A DNA stretch of 64,000 nt from Candidatus Nitrospira neomarina (GCF_032051675.1 NZ_CP116968.1:1612001-1676000), one strand, 5' to 3'. Shown: positions 7,873-17,027, numbered from the stretch's first letter. Translations and numbers: made by a program. The notes: generated by a model not told the origin, from the sequence alone.

Positions 7873-9651
7873 ATGAATCTAAGCAGTACCATTAAGTCCA
7901 TCCAAGACATCATGCGCAAGGACGACGGCGTCGACGGTGATGCTCAACGAATCGGGCAGTTGTCCTGGATGCTGTTCCTCAAGGTCTTTGATCAACGTGA
8001 AGAGGAATGGGAAGACGACAACCCCGCTTACGAGTCCCCGCTTCCCCAGCAATTCCGCTGGCGAAATTGGGCTGCTTACAAGGCCGACGCCGAGGGGAAA
8101 AAGCAGCCGCAAATCCAGGGCAGCGAACTGCTCGGCTTCGTCAACAACCAACTGTTCCCCACACTCAAGGAACAGATCGAACCATCGAAGAGCCCGATGC
8201 ACCAGGTCATCAAACGAGTGTTCGAAGATGCCAACAATTACATGAAGTCCGGTCCATTGATGTTGGCCGTGATTGAAAAACTGGAAGAAGCTATCAACTT
8301 CCATGATCTAAAAACCCGGGTCAGCCTGGGTGACGTCTACGAGCAAATACTCAATGACCTGAGAAGCGCCGGGAATGCGGGCGAGTTTTACACGCCACGG
8401 GCGATCACGCAGTTCATGGTGGACCGCGTCAATCCTCGACTGGAGAAACGGCAGAAGGTCATGGACCCAGCCTGCGGCACGGGCGGGTTCTTAACTGCCG
8501 TCATCGATCACTTCCGCAAGCAGCTCACGGCCAAATCGAGCGCCGACGACACGCGTGCGATTGAGAAACTCATTCGTGGCATCGAAAAGAAGCAGCTCCC
8601 ACATCTCCTCTGCACCACCAATGTGCTGCTGCACGGGATCGACGTGCCCAGTCAAATCGAACACCGGAACACCCTTGGCATCGGTTGGAACGAATGGAGC
8701 GCCCACGACAAGGTGGAGTGTCTCATCACGAACCCTCCATTCGGTGGGTACGAGGATGACTCGGTAGGGGGCGACTACCCGGCCGATTTCCGCACCCGCG
8801 AGACAGCGGATATGTTCATTGCGCTTATCATTAAAAAGCTTCTCAAGGAGAACGGCCGCGCCGCCGTGGTGCTGCCCGATGGGTTTTTGTTCGGGGACGG
8901 CATCAAAGGTACGTTAAAGCGGCTGCTATTGCGCGATTGCAATCTGCACACCATCATCCGCCTGCCCAAGGGCGTGTTTGCCCCTTACACCACCATTAAG
9001 ACCAATCTGCTGTTCTTCACCAAAGGCACAGTGGTTGATGACGGCACAGAACATTTCCACACCGATATTATCTGGTTCTACGAGCACCCCTATCCACCCG
9101 GCTACAAGAGCTACTCTAAGACCAAGCCCATCCGCTTCGAGGAATTCAAACCCGAGCAGGAGTGGTGGGGGAGCGAGGACAATGATTTTACCGACCGAGT
9201 GGAAAACGAATTCGCCTGGAAGGTGGATTTCAAAACCAAGCGCGAACAAGCAGAGGCCGCTGCCCGACCGCATTGGCAACGCGCCGAAGAACTAAACAAC
9301 CAAGCCTCCGCACTGGAAGGCCAGGCCCGCAAATTGCGCAATGGCCTCGTGGGCAGTACCGACGCAACGCACCGCGAAAAGGTCGAAGGCCAGATCGTGT
9401 CTCTGCGCGAGCAGGCCGAACCGCTACGCCTGCAGGCCCGCGACGCTAAGGCATCCGGAGACCGACTCTACTGGCCTATCTACAACCTCGACCTCAAAAA
9501 CCCCACCGCACCGGAAGAAGAAACTCACGACCCCGACGTACTGTTAGAAAAGTACAAAATCCTGCTCGGCCAGATTGAGGAGACGGAAGCCCAGCTGAAG
9601 AGCGAACTGGCCGCTGCAATGGCGCATCACTTCGCAGACGAGGACGCCTGA
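7873..9651 (+). CDS. hsdM: Type I modification methylase M subunit (HsdM)
   Basis: A 592-residue N6-adenine DNA methyltransferase. An N-terminal HsdM_N helical region is followed by the SAM-binding motif DPACGTGGF at 198-206 and the catalytic motif NPPF at 287-290, the standard N6-Mtase order. A coiled-coil-rich tail (residues 455-520) likely packs on HsdS. It methylates the site read by HsdS, protecting host DNA, and combines with HsdR for cutting. Its stop TGA shares one base with the hsdS start, so the two are coupled. All catalytic residues are present. Confidence 0.95.
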   Translation: MNLSSTIKSIQDIMRKDDGVDGDAQRIGQLSWMLFLKVFDQREEEWEDDNPAYESPLPQQFRWRNWAAYKADAEGKKQPQIQGSELLGFVNNQLFPTLKEQIEPSKSPMHQVIKRVFEDANNYMKSGPLMLAVIEKLEEAINFHDLKTRVSLGDVYEQILNDLRSAGNAGEFYTPRAITQFMVDRVNPRLEKRQKVMDPACGTGGFLTAVIDHFRKQLTAKSSADDTRAIEKLIRGIEKKQLPHLLCTTNVLLHGIDVPSQIEHRNTLGIGWNEWSAHDKVECLITNPPFGGYEDDSVGGDYPADFRTRETADMFIALIIKKLLKENGRAAVVLPDGFLFGDGIKGTLKRLLLRDCNLHTIIRLPKGVFAPYTTIKTNLLFFTKGTVVDDGTEHFHTDIIWFYEHPYPPGYKSYSKTKPIRFEEFKPEQEWWGSEDNDFTDRVENEFAWKVDFKTKREQAEAAARPHWQRAEELNNQASALEGQARKLRNGLVGSTDATHREKVEGQIVSLREQAEPLRLQARDAKASGDRLYWPIYNLDLKNPTAPEEETHDPDVLLEKYKILLGQIEETEAQLKSELAAAMAHHFADEDA

Positions 9652-11648
9652 TGGATGCACAGCAGTTCATAGGCGAGTTTAGACATATTGCAAATGCGCC
9701 GGGGGGGGTGGGGCGGCTTCGGGGGCTAGTTCTTCAGTTGGCGATAAGCGGTCGACTTACAGAGGAAAAAGCTGGCGATGTATCCGCAGGGGAACTAATT
9801 AAACGCAATCAAAGTCTTCAGCGTGAGCTAATTTCGCGTCGAGAGTTAAAACGCCAGCCTGCGCCTCGCCCTGTAGCAGAGGCGAAAATACCTTGGAAGC
9901 TGCCAACCAGCTGGAGGTGGACACGCCTTGGTGCCGTAACGAACTACGGAGATGCGCTGAAAGTCGGATATTCAGATGTCGGGGAACACACCTGGGTTCT
10001 TGAGCTAGAGGATGTTGAAAAAGGAACGTCCAAGCTACTCACTAGAGTCCTCGCCAAAGATAGAAAATTCAAGAGCACAAAGAACGGTTTCCCGGCTGGC
10101 GCAGTGCTATACGGAAAACTGCGACCTTATCTCGACAAGGTCCTGATCGCAGACTCCCCCGGTGTCTGTACAACAGAAATAAACCCCATTTCGTTCTTTG
10201 ATGGCATAGCCGCCGCCTACCTCCGCTGGTACCTCAAGTCACCATACTTTATAGCTTATGCCAGCGGTTCCACCCATGGAATGAACCTTCCGCGCCTGGG
10301 AACAGACTCTGTGCGCGAGGCCTTGTTTCCATTCCCGCCAAAGGAAGACCAAGGCCGCATCGTTGCAAAAGTCGATGAACTCATGGCCCTATGTGACAAG
10401 TTGGAAACGCAGCAGCAAGAGCGTCGCAAATTGCAAAACGCCGTTCGCCAATCCTCGCTGCATGCCGTTGCCAACGCCCAAAGCCCCCACGAACTGCGAC
10501 TTGCCTGGGCGAGACTGGAAACCAACTTCTGGCAGTTGTTTACCCAGCCAGAGGATGTAGATCAATTTAAGGGCATGGTGCTTGATCTGGCGGTGACTGG
10601 ACAGTTGCTTCCCCCGGAACAACATGCGGCCTCTAGCGGGGCAGAATTATTAGCAGCCATTGAGGCTAAACGAGTCAAATGGGCAAGCAATGCCACGGAC
10701 CAAGAGAAAAAAGAAGCGCATACAATGCTGAAGAAGCTGCGCACCCATACTGTGACCCAGCCTATAGACCAGTTACCTCGACACTGGAGTTGGGCATCTT
10801 TGCTCCAAATATCACAAGCCTTGGTGGATTGCCACAATAAGACGGCGCCTTATGTTTCCGACGGCGTCCATCTTGTCCGTACAACCGACATCCGCAATGG
10901 ACGGATGGATCTGACAAACACGAAGAAAATTTCCCAAGAGACCTATGAATACTGGGCAAGGCGCATGCCTCCTCGTCCTGGGGACATCTTCTTCACACGC
11001 GAGGCACCGATGGGTGAGGCCGCAATCGTCCCGGAGGGGGAAAAGGTCTGCCTTGGACAAAGAACGATGTTGATACGCCTTTTCCCGGCACTTTTCAGCA
11101 ATCGCTTCCTCCTGTACGTCATTCTCAGTCCTAGTTTCCAAGCTCGGATGATTGAGGCTGCGATAGGTATGACCGTGAAGCATCTCCGCGTTGGCGGAGT
11201 AGAAAACTTGATGGTTCCTGTGCCACCTAAGTTTGAACAAGACCTGATTGCCGAACAAGTGGAGCATTTATTCCAGGGATGCGATAGCTACGCAGTGCAG
11301 CTGGGAAAAAGGCAAAAATTAGCGGCAAATTTTGCGATATCCTCAGTAGCAAACTTAGCTGGCTTCTCTGGTGAACAAGAGGAGGAAGATTTTGTGAAAG
11401 CCCCCGAAACTGAACTTATTGCCCCATTACGTCTGGGCCAGAGCCCAGACGTCAAAGCCCAGGCTCCCCTGGCCACGCTACTTATCCGGCATAACGGCGA
11501 AATGAGCGCCACCGATCTGTGGCAACGATTCGGTGGCGAGATTGATGCCTTCTACGCCCAACTGAAAACCGAAGTTGCCCATGGTTGGATTCAGGAGCCG
11601 GTCGTTGCTGAGGTGCGCGAAAAGGCTGATGATACGGCGAGAGTCTGA
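9651..11648 (+). CDS. hsdS: Type I specificity subunit S (HsdS)
   Basis: A 665-residue subunit with two target-recognition halves. TRD1 spans roughly residues 85-230 and TRD2 375-545, joined by a helical spacer (240-300, VDELMALCDKLE). An internal repeat is directly visible: LVLQLAISGRL at 26-36 and MVLDLAVTGQL at 309-319. The protein carries a further C-terminal segment (after 600) with TLLIRHNGEMSATDLWQRFGG, which looks like a small winged-helix add-on and makes it longer than usual. It determines the bipartite DNA target for HsdM and HsdR. One base separates it from the ATPase gene. Confidence 0.93.
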   Translation: MDAQQFIGEFRHIANAPGGVGRLRGLVLQLAISGRLTEEKAGDVSAGELIKRNQSLQRELISRRELKRQPAPRPVAEAKIPWKLPTSWRWTRLGAVTNYGDALKVGYSDVGEHTWVLELEDVEKGTSKLLTRVLAKDRKFKSTKNGFPAGAVLYGKLRPYLDKVLIADSPGVCTTEINPISFFDGIAAAYLRWYLKSPYFIAYASGSTHGMNLPRLGTDSVREALFPFPPKEDQGRIVAKVDELMALCDKLETQQQERRKLQNAVRQSSLHAVANAQSPHELRLAWARLETNFWQLFTQPEDVDQFKGMVLDLAVTGQLLPPEQHAASSGAELLAAIEAKRVKWASNATDQEKKEAHTMLKKLRTHTVTQPIDQLPRHWSWASLLQISQALVDCHNKTAPYVSDGVHLVRTTDIRNGRMDLTNTKKISQETYEYWARRMPPRPGDIFFTREAPMGEAAIVPEGEKVCLGQRTMLIRLFPALFSNRFLLYVILSPSFQARMIEAAIGMTVKHLRVGGVENLMVPVPPKFEQDLIAEQVEHLFQGCDSYAVQLGKRQKLAANFAISSVANLAGFSGEQEEEDFVKAPETELIAPLRLGQSPDVKAQAPLATLLIRHNGEMSATDLWQRFGGEIDAFYAQLKTEVAHGWIQEPVVAEVREKADDTARV

Positions 11649-11649
11649 G

Positions 11650-13440
11650 ATGCAATTGCGCCACCTCTCCATCCCACACTTTCGCAACTTGCGCGACTTC
11701 GCGATAAACTTTTCCACCCATTTTCCCTTGGGTGATGGGGAATCAATGGGTTCAACTGGCAAGCTTATCCGCAGCCACGCGCTGATCGGCCAGAATGGAA
11801 CCGGCAAGTCAAACCTGATCGAGGCGCTGATTACGATCTTCCGCGACATCGACCTCAACCGTGATGCTGCCTTTGATTATACGTTGGAATATGAAATTCG
11901 TGGTCACACCGTGCGCATCCAGGCCGACAGGACCAGGCAGAAGCATCCCTTCGTATGGGTGGATGGCGATCGGGTCCCTCAGGATTACCTAACGAAAAAT
12001 GATTCTCCAAACAAGGTTGAACAGGATACGCGACGCGGCCCACGCCTCCTTCCCACGCACATCTTTACCTACTACTCCGGCCGTAACGAACGGATTGAGT
12101 TATTGTTCCAAGAGCACCAGCGCCGCTTCAACCGCCGACAGGAAATCGTGGCAGAGGAGGTGTTACCCCCAGAACTGCTGCGTGGCTTTACCGGCAGCGA
12201 GGCCGACATCCGCGCCATCGAGGGCGCCAAGAAGCGAGGGCAAAGCCGGATGCAGCAACTGGGCGCTGACCGGTTGCGACGCCTATTCTATTGCCGTGGG
12301 GGGCACAGCCAATTGGTCCTCCTAGCTTGCCTGCTCTCTGATGACCCGGTGTTTCAGAAGGTGCTGAGGAACCTGCATATTGAGGCCCTGGAATCCGCAC
12401 TGTTCGTTTTGAAGGAGCCGCACCGTCTGCGTGAGAAACGCCGCGGGGGTAAATTCGACCAGAACGAACTCAACGAAGGCGATCCGCGCTTCTGGTACGC
12501 GCGGGGGAATGTAGTGAGCGAGTTTCTCGATAAGCTCTGGCAGGTCGCTTGGGCACCCATCGAGCAGGAAGCAACTAAGCAAATCGACTTCCGTGGCCGC
12601 ACTGAAAAGCAGAAGCAACTCTACCTGTTCGTGCCCAGCCACGACAAACTCAAGCAACTCGGTGAATTAGTCGGTGGCACCGACAGCTTCTTCCGCTATG
12701 CGGAGGGCGCCTACATCGGTGATCTGATCGACGAAGTGCGCATCACGGTTAAGAAGCGAGACGAACATGGGGGTAAGGTGAGCTTCATTCAACTCTCAGA
12801 AGGCGAGTTGCAAATCCTCACAGTGCTCGGGCTCATGCGCATCACCCGCGAAGACCACTGCTTGTTTCTGCTCGACGAGCCGGACACGCACCTCAACCCA
12901 ATATGGAAGCTGCGGTACTTCGATGATATCGAAGGCATTTTAAGTGCCAACGCCGGTGCGCTAGTACAGGGGGAATCGCAGATCCTTATCACCACGCACG
13001 ACCCAATGATGGTGGGTAGCCTCAAACGCGAGCAGGTGCACATTCTGAGGCGGGAAGACAACCGCACGGTGGTGGACACACCCGACGAGGACCCGCAGGG
13101 TATGGGGGTATCCGGATTGCTCAAAAGCGATTTATTTGGCCTACGCTCCACAGTGGACTCCGAAACTCTCCGCCGTTTGGACCGCCGTAATTACTTGTTC
13201 GCTAAGGGCAACGAACGTACCAGTGAAGAAAATAATGAGCTTGCACGCCTGAGCGATGAGCTTTCCGACCTCGGGTTTGCGAAGGACTTCAAAGATCCGT
13301 ATTACGCATTGTTTGTGAGCAAAATGGCGCGCCACACCAAATTTCACAAGGAGACCCTCACGCCCGCCGAACAGCAGGAACAAGATGCAATTGCCGATGC
13401 CATTATCGATGAGATCCTACGGGAGGAAAAAACCGTATGA
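11650..13440 (+). CDS. ptuA: Septu-like AAA ATPase (PtuA)
   Basis: A 596-residue ABC/SMC-type ATPase. Walker A is GQNGTGKS at 47-54, the signature LSEGE near 384, Walker B LLDEPDTHLNP near 406, and a switch His in ITTHDP near 446. This layout, followed directly by an HNH nuclease gene, matches the PtuA subunit of Septu anti-phage systems (also the effector pair of retron Ec78-type systems), where the ATPase controls the nuclease. I use the ATG at 11650, one base after the hsdS stop, instead of the frame's earlier ATG inside hsdS. The 4-base overlap with the next gene signals coupling. No reverse transcriptase is present, so a retron is unlikely. Confidence 0.82.
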   Translation: MQLRHLSIPHFRNLRDFAINFSTHFPLGDGESMGSTGKLIRSHALIGQNGTGKSNLIEALITIFRDIDLNRDAAFDYTLEYEIRGHTVRIQADRTRQKHPFVWVDGDRVPQDYLTKNDSPNKVEQDTRRGPRLLPTHIFTYYSGRNERIELLFQEHQRRFNRRQEIVAEEVLPPELLRGFTGSEADIRAIEGAKKRGQSRMQQLGADRLRRLFYCRGGHSQLVLLACLLSDDPVFQKVLRNLHIEALESALFVLKEPHRLREKRRGGKFDQNELNEGDPRFWYARGNVVSEFLDKLWQVAWAPIEQEATKQIDFRGRTEKQKQLYLFVPSHDKLKQLGELVGGTDSFFRYAEGAYIGDLIDEVRITVKKRDEHGGKVSFIQLSEGELQILTVLGLMRITREDHCLFLLDEPDTHLNPIWKLRYFDDIEGILSANAGALVQGESQILITTHDPMMVGSLKREQVHILRREDNRTVVDTPDEDPQGMGVSGLLKSDLFGLRSTVDSETLRRLDRRNYLFAKGNERTSEENNELARLSDELSDLGFAKDFKDPYYALFVSKMARHTKFHKETLTPAEQQEQDAIADAIIDEILREEKTV

Positions 13441-14306
13441 TCTTTATTGAGTTTGAAGGTAAAACACCATGCAATACCCCAGCTAACCCCGATTTTGCAG
13501 GTTGGTCGCCCTGGTCCCAGGAAGCGTGGAACACATGGCTACAAAAATCACAGGACTATGCCATACACATACAGAAGCTGCATCAAGAAGGAAAAACCCA
13601 GGAACGCAATCAATTTATAGATGAGCATGCTTCTCATTGGGGCTCGCTCAAACCTTGGCTACAAGTTCTTTCAAATGGGAAGTGTTGGTTTTCGGAAGTG
13701 CGCGAACTGTATTCGCACTACGACGTAGAACATTTTCGCCCAAAAAAAGAAGCCAAAGCACTGGATGGTACCTTGCGAGACGGGTATTGGTATCTAGCTT
13801 TTGATTACACCAATTTTCGCCTTTGCGGAAATGTTGGGAACCGCAAGAAGGGCGGTTGGTTTCCACTTAAAACAGGCTCTATCTGTTCGTCGTTCGATAA
13901 TCAATGTGAAGAATCAGAAGCCCCGTATCTGCTGGACCCAACTGACCCCGCTGACGTGAATCTGCTTGCCTTTGATGAGGAAGGCAATGCCATCCCAGCG
14001 CCAGGAATTTCCGAGTGGGAAAGGCAACGCGTAGAAGTAAGCATCCTGCGGCTAAAACTCAACGAACATGAACCGTTAACTAACGAACGCCGAAAGATTT
14101 GGCAAAAGGTCTCTCGAGAAATCGAACAATATCTTTACGCAAAATCCCGCAGTGCTAGCGGTGATAATCCAGCTGCCAAGGAAAAGGTTCGGAGTCATCT
14201 CCTGAAAATACGTTCTATGACTATGAAGCATGTCGAACTCTCATCGGTTGCCAAATGGTGTCTTCTATTTCGAAATGATCCGCAATTGTTGAAGCTGGCA
14301 GCGTGA
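13437..14306 (+). CDS. ptuB: HNH endonuclease, Septu PtuB-like
   Basis: A 289-residue protein with a central HNH-type core: Cys83 in GKCWFSE, the DVEHFRPK motif with His99, then NFRLCGNVGNRKKG with Asn132 and Asn135. This order and the partner ATPase identify it as a PtuB-like nuclease that would degrade phage or host DNA once PtuA is triggered. The usual CxxC zinc ligand pair of PtuB appears reduced to a single Cys at 83 (CWFS), with another Cys at 130, so its metal site may differ. It starts at ATGA overlapping ptuA by 4 bases and overlaps the next gene by 4. Confidence 0.8.
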   Translation: MIFIEFEGKTPCNTPANPDFAGWSPWSQEAWNTWLQKSQDYAIHIQKLHQEGKTQERNQFIDEHASHWGSLKPWLQVLSNGKCWFSEVRELYSHYDVEHFRPKKEAKALDGTLRDGYWYLAFDYTNFRLCGNVGNRKKGGWFPLKTGSICSSFDNQCEESEAPYLLDPTDPADVNLLAFDEEGNAIPAPGISEWERQRVEVSILRLKLNEHEPLTNERRKIWQKVSREIEQYLYAKSRSASGDNPAAKEKVRSHLLKIRSMTMKHVELSSVAKWCLLFRNDPQLLKLAA

Positions 14307-14515
14307 AACATGGGAAGGGGCACATCTCCGCCCGCGACAAAGCCAGCCTCGACCTCTTCTGGCTGAAAGACGACTCCCTCGAAAACTCCGCCAATCTTCC
14401 CGATCCCGATGTAATAGCCCAGGAAATCGTCAACGACTTCGAGGCGGCTTTCGAACAATTCCGCCTGATCACGAATAATTTAGGTAATAAAAAATCTGCG
14501 GAGGTAATCCAATGA
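14303..14515 (+). CDS. Short orphan resembling an HsdM C-terminal tail
   Basis: A 70-residue frame starting at a GTG inside the ptuB stop (GTGA). The text DKASLDLFWLKDDSLE...LPDPDVIAQEIV...AAFEQFRLI resembles the last residues of another family of type I N6-adenine methylases, whose C-terminus carries DDSLEDSxNLPxPDVIAxEI. The HsdM of this operon ends differently, so this is not its own lost tail. Two explanations are open: a scar of a recombined second hsdM, or a retained stand-alone domain. The start and stop overlaps of 4 bases on both sides argue that it is translated as part of the operon. Confidence 0.6.
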   Translation: MKHGKGHISARDKASLDLFWLKDDSLENSANLPDPDVIAQEIVNDFEAAFEQFRLITNNLGNKKSAEVIQ

Positions 14516-14898
14516 CGTGGATTCATGCCAAGGAAAAGATTCTCAAAAAAATTATCCAAGGTACGGACATCAACTCTCCCAACACAAATTATCGAATCGT
14601 CCTCGAAGTTCGAGAGGACATATCGAGTGCACGCTATGGGTACAATAATGAAACTGGGTTTGTAGTGCAGATTGGAGAGAATAGCTCCATTTGTATCCCG
14701 CTGAAAATGCTAAAACATTGTTATGGTGCGTTAGGCCTGGACGGAAACTATGATGGAAAATTCTTTAGGAAACACTACCCCCTTCAGGCAAAAGACCATC
14801 CTTGCCATGTCCATACAGTTGGACAGATATTTGTTGTAGCTGGTCTAGCCAAACGAACTGGAAACAGTTATAGCTTGCAACCTTCACGTGCACATTAG
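14512..14898 (+). CDS. Unknown 128-residue protein in the defence operon
   Basis: The product begins MTWIHAKEKILKKIIQGTDI and has strand-rich stretches (YRIVLEVRED, GFVVQIGENSSICIPLKML). There is no signal peptide or membrane segment. I do not recognise a family. It overlaps the preceding gene by 4 bases, so it is probably co-translated with ptuAB. It is more AT-rich than hsdM. A role as regulator, sensor or immunity factor of the ATPase/nuclease pair is possible from position alone. Confidence 0.6.
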   Translation: MTWIHAKEKILKKIIQGTDINSPNTNYRIVLEVREDISSARYGYNNETGFVVQIGENSSICIPLKMLKHCYGALGLDGNYDGKFFRKHYPLQAKDHPCHVHTVGQIFVVAGLAKRTGNSYSLQPSRAH

Positions 14899-14951
14899 TT
14901 CCATTGAATCGCTCATACCCTGAAGATTTACCCTTAAAAGGAGATTTCTTA

Positions 14952-15950
14952 ATGGCTAATAACCCAATGTGGATGGTCCGAGCTGGCGAAAAAGGCTATC
15001 GGTTTGGGGACTGCAAGGAAAACTCGGTGGTCGCAATTGGCTGGGGAGATATCGGAGATTTAAATGAATTTCGGTCCAGGGAAGAGCTGTCAAGTAGAAT
15101 CCAAAGCCAGTGGCCAGATTGGAGTAAAGGAAACGTTGCTATGTCTGCTGGGCAGGTTTGGAGATTTTTTCAAGATATTAAGCCTGGTGATAAAGTTCTT
15201 ACTTATGATCCAGCACGTCGGGTCTATCTTGTAGGTACGGTGTTAGGTAAATACGAACATATGGTTGGCGTAGTGGAAGATTTACCCAATATTCGACGAG
15301 TAAAGTGGGATGGGGAGGTTTCCCGTGATGCCATTTCTGTATCTACCAAAAATTCGCTTGGAGCTATTTCAACCCTTTTCCGCATTTCTGAAGAAGGTGC
15401 AAAAGAGATCGAATCCTTGGTGGCTGGGAAGACGGTTGCCGCACATACTACGGTTCAGGATGAAATTGCTGAGGAAAAAGACGTCCTTAGGGATATCCAG
15501 GCACGATCCCATGAATTCATTAAAGATGAACTCTCCAGATTGGATTGGGAACAAATGCAAAGACTGATCGCCGGGCTTCTTCGTGCCATGGGATACAAAA
15601 CCCGTATTTCTCCGCAGGGGCCAGACCGGGGCAAGGATATCATAGCTTCTCCGGATGGCTTTGGTTTCGAAGCACCCCGCATTGTGGTTGAAGTGAAACA
15701 TCGACGCGGCGCTATGGGTTCGCAGCAAATTCGGAGTTTTGTAGGCGGTCGCCATAAAGACGACAAAGGTTTGTACGTTAGTACTGGTGGGTTTACCAAA
15801 GATGCCCACTATGAGGCAGAACGTTCTTCCATACCCCTCACCTTAATGGATCTTGATGAAATTGCTGATGCGATCACCGACCACTATGAAACGATGGACT
15901 CCGAAACTCGTGCACTCCTCCCTCTTACTCGGATTTATTGGCCAACCTAA
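14952..15950 (+). CDS. Mrr-type restriction endonuclease with EVE/PUA-like N-terminus
   Basis: A 332-residue protein. The C-terminal Mrr_cat nuclease (residues about 198-310) shows GPDRGKDI with Asp229, Glu247-Val-Lys249 (VEVK) and Gln258/259, a complete PD-(D/E)xK site. The N-terminal 150 residues (MWMVRAGEKG, VVAIGWGDIGDL, PGDKVLTYDP, VGTVLGKY) look like the EVE/PUA-like domains that in other enzymes read modified bases. It may therefore cut modified phage DNA that the type I system cannot restrict. The ATG at 14952 has AGGAG 8 bases upstream; the longer in-frame start at 14904 lacks one. It closes the defence operon, 53 bases after the 128-residue gene. Confidence 0.82.
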   Translation: MANNPMWMVRAGEKGYRFGDCKENSVVAIGWGDIGDLNEFRSREELSSRIQSQWPDWSKGNVAMSAGQVWRFFQDIKPGDKVLTYDPARRVYLVGTVLGKYEHMVGVVEDLPNIRRVKWDGEVSRDAISVSTKNSLGAISTLFRISEEGAKEIESLVAGKTVAAHTTVQDEIAEEKDVLRDIQARSHEFIKDELSRLDWEQMQRLIAGLLRAMGYKTRISPQGPDRGKDIIASPDGFGFEAPRIVVEVKHRRGAMGSQQIRSFVGGRHKDDKGLYVSTGGFTKDAHYEAERSSIPLTLMDLDEIADAITDHYETMDSETRALLPLTRIYWPT

Positions 15951-16541
15951 TAAATTGATTATATGAACGAAATGGAGATGCTCATGCCACGTATGCGTGA
16001 TCAGGAATGAGTATGGACTTTTGAGAGATGAGCCGCCCACCCAACATGCAACCAGGCCCCTCGCAGAAAGACGATCTTCAATATGTCTCGGGCATGCCGG
16101 AGACGAAGATGGATTCCCACTTACTCCTGGCGGGAATGACGGAAGGGCATCGCGTTTCTATGCGCGGGTGCGTCTGGGCACAGATCCTTCGCTGCTGCTC
16201 AGGATGACAATGAGGAAGGAGGCTGAGGATAACGCCGGACTACAGAAGAAACACCGTTCGCGCTGCTGGGTCAGGGCTTCCATTCAAATCTCACTCCCAC
16301 CTTGCTCCTAACCTACAAGGGCGAGGGAGTTTCTGGCATTTTATTGGGTTGGTGGCCGGGTCGTGACTGCATACGTTAAACTGCTTCTGGCCTGGGCAGG
16401 TCCTGCTCAATGGGACAGTCCACACGCAAACGCGAAAGACCATAATGGCCAGTGCTACGATCGCATTTGCTAATGAAAAATTCGAATTCAACTCTCACCA
16501 ATTCGTGGTACAGAGCACCATGAAGTCACGGGAACACCGAC
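15951..16541. repeat. Gene-free spacer with a dispersed 'GGGCACAGATCCTTCGC' repeat
   Basis: The repeat runs about 16093-16208 on the plus strand: GATTCCCACTTACTCCTGGC, then GGGAATGAC, and later GGGCACAGATCCTTCGCTGC with AGGATGAC. Better-formed copies start with an ATTCCCGC...GCGGGAAT hairpin. I see no coding sequence in the remainder. Confidence 0.6.
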
Positions 16542-17027
16542 ATGAATAATAATTATTGCCTGCGTCGAATTCGCTACATCCTGGATTTGGGCGATTCCCA
16601 AATGATTGAGGTCTTTGCTCAGGCCAACCAGACCGTGACCCGAGCAGAGGTGAGTGCGTGGTTAAAAAAAGATGATGATCCGGATTTTGTGGAATGTCCT
16701 GACACCATGTTCGCCACGTTTCTCAATGGTTTGATTAACGCTAAGCGGGGCAAGAAAGATGGCGCGCAGCCTGAACCAGAACAACGGCTCAATAATAATA
16801 TTATTTTCGTCAAACTGAAAATCGCCTTCAATTTACAAGCCGATGACATCTTGTCGATATTGGCTTTGGCTGATTTTCGTATAAGCAAACATGAGCTGAG
16901 TGCATTTTTTCGCAGACCTGATCATAAACACTATCGCAAATGCCAAGACCAAATTTTGCGGAACTTCTTGAAAGGCCTTCAACTTCAGTATCGTCCCGAG
17001 ACGGAACCCGACGAACTCTTTCAATAG
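16542..17027 (+). CDS. DUF1456-family protein (YehS-like)
   Basis: A 161-residue protein with two tandem repeats of the family: NNNYCLRRIRYILDLGDSQM ... VSAWLKKDDDPDF near the N-terminus and NNIIFVKLKIAFNLQADDIL ... LSAFFRRPDHKHYRKCQDQI in the second half. This two-fold helical layout and the length match E. coli YehS, whose biochemical role is not known. Genes flanking it are unrelated, and the spacers on both sides are full of repeats. The start is the ATG at 16542. Confidence 0.9.
   Translation: MNNNYCLRRIRYILDLGDSQMIEVFAQANQTVTRAEVSAWLKKDDDPDFVECPDTMFATFLNGLINAKRGKKDGAQPEPEQRLNNNIIFVKLKIAFNLQADDILSILALADFRISKHELSAFFRRPDHKHYRKCQDQILRNFLKGLQLQYRPETEPDELFQ

Noticed and set aside
11478-11858. 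Minus-strand frames at the hsdS/ptuA junction
   Set aside because: They overlap two well-supported coupled genes and have no family or start signals.
11650-14306. Retron (Ec78-type) interpretation of the ATPase/HNH pair
   Set aside because: No reverse transcriptase gene or msr/msd-like structure lies nearby; a Septu-like pair fits better.
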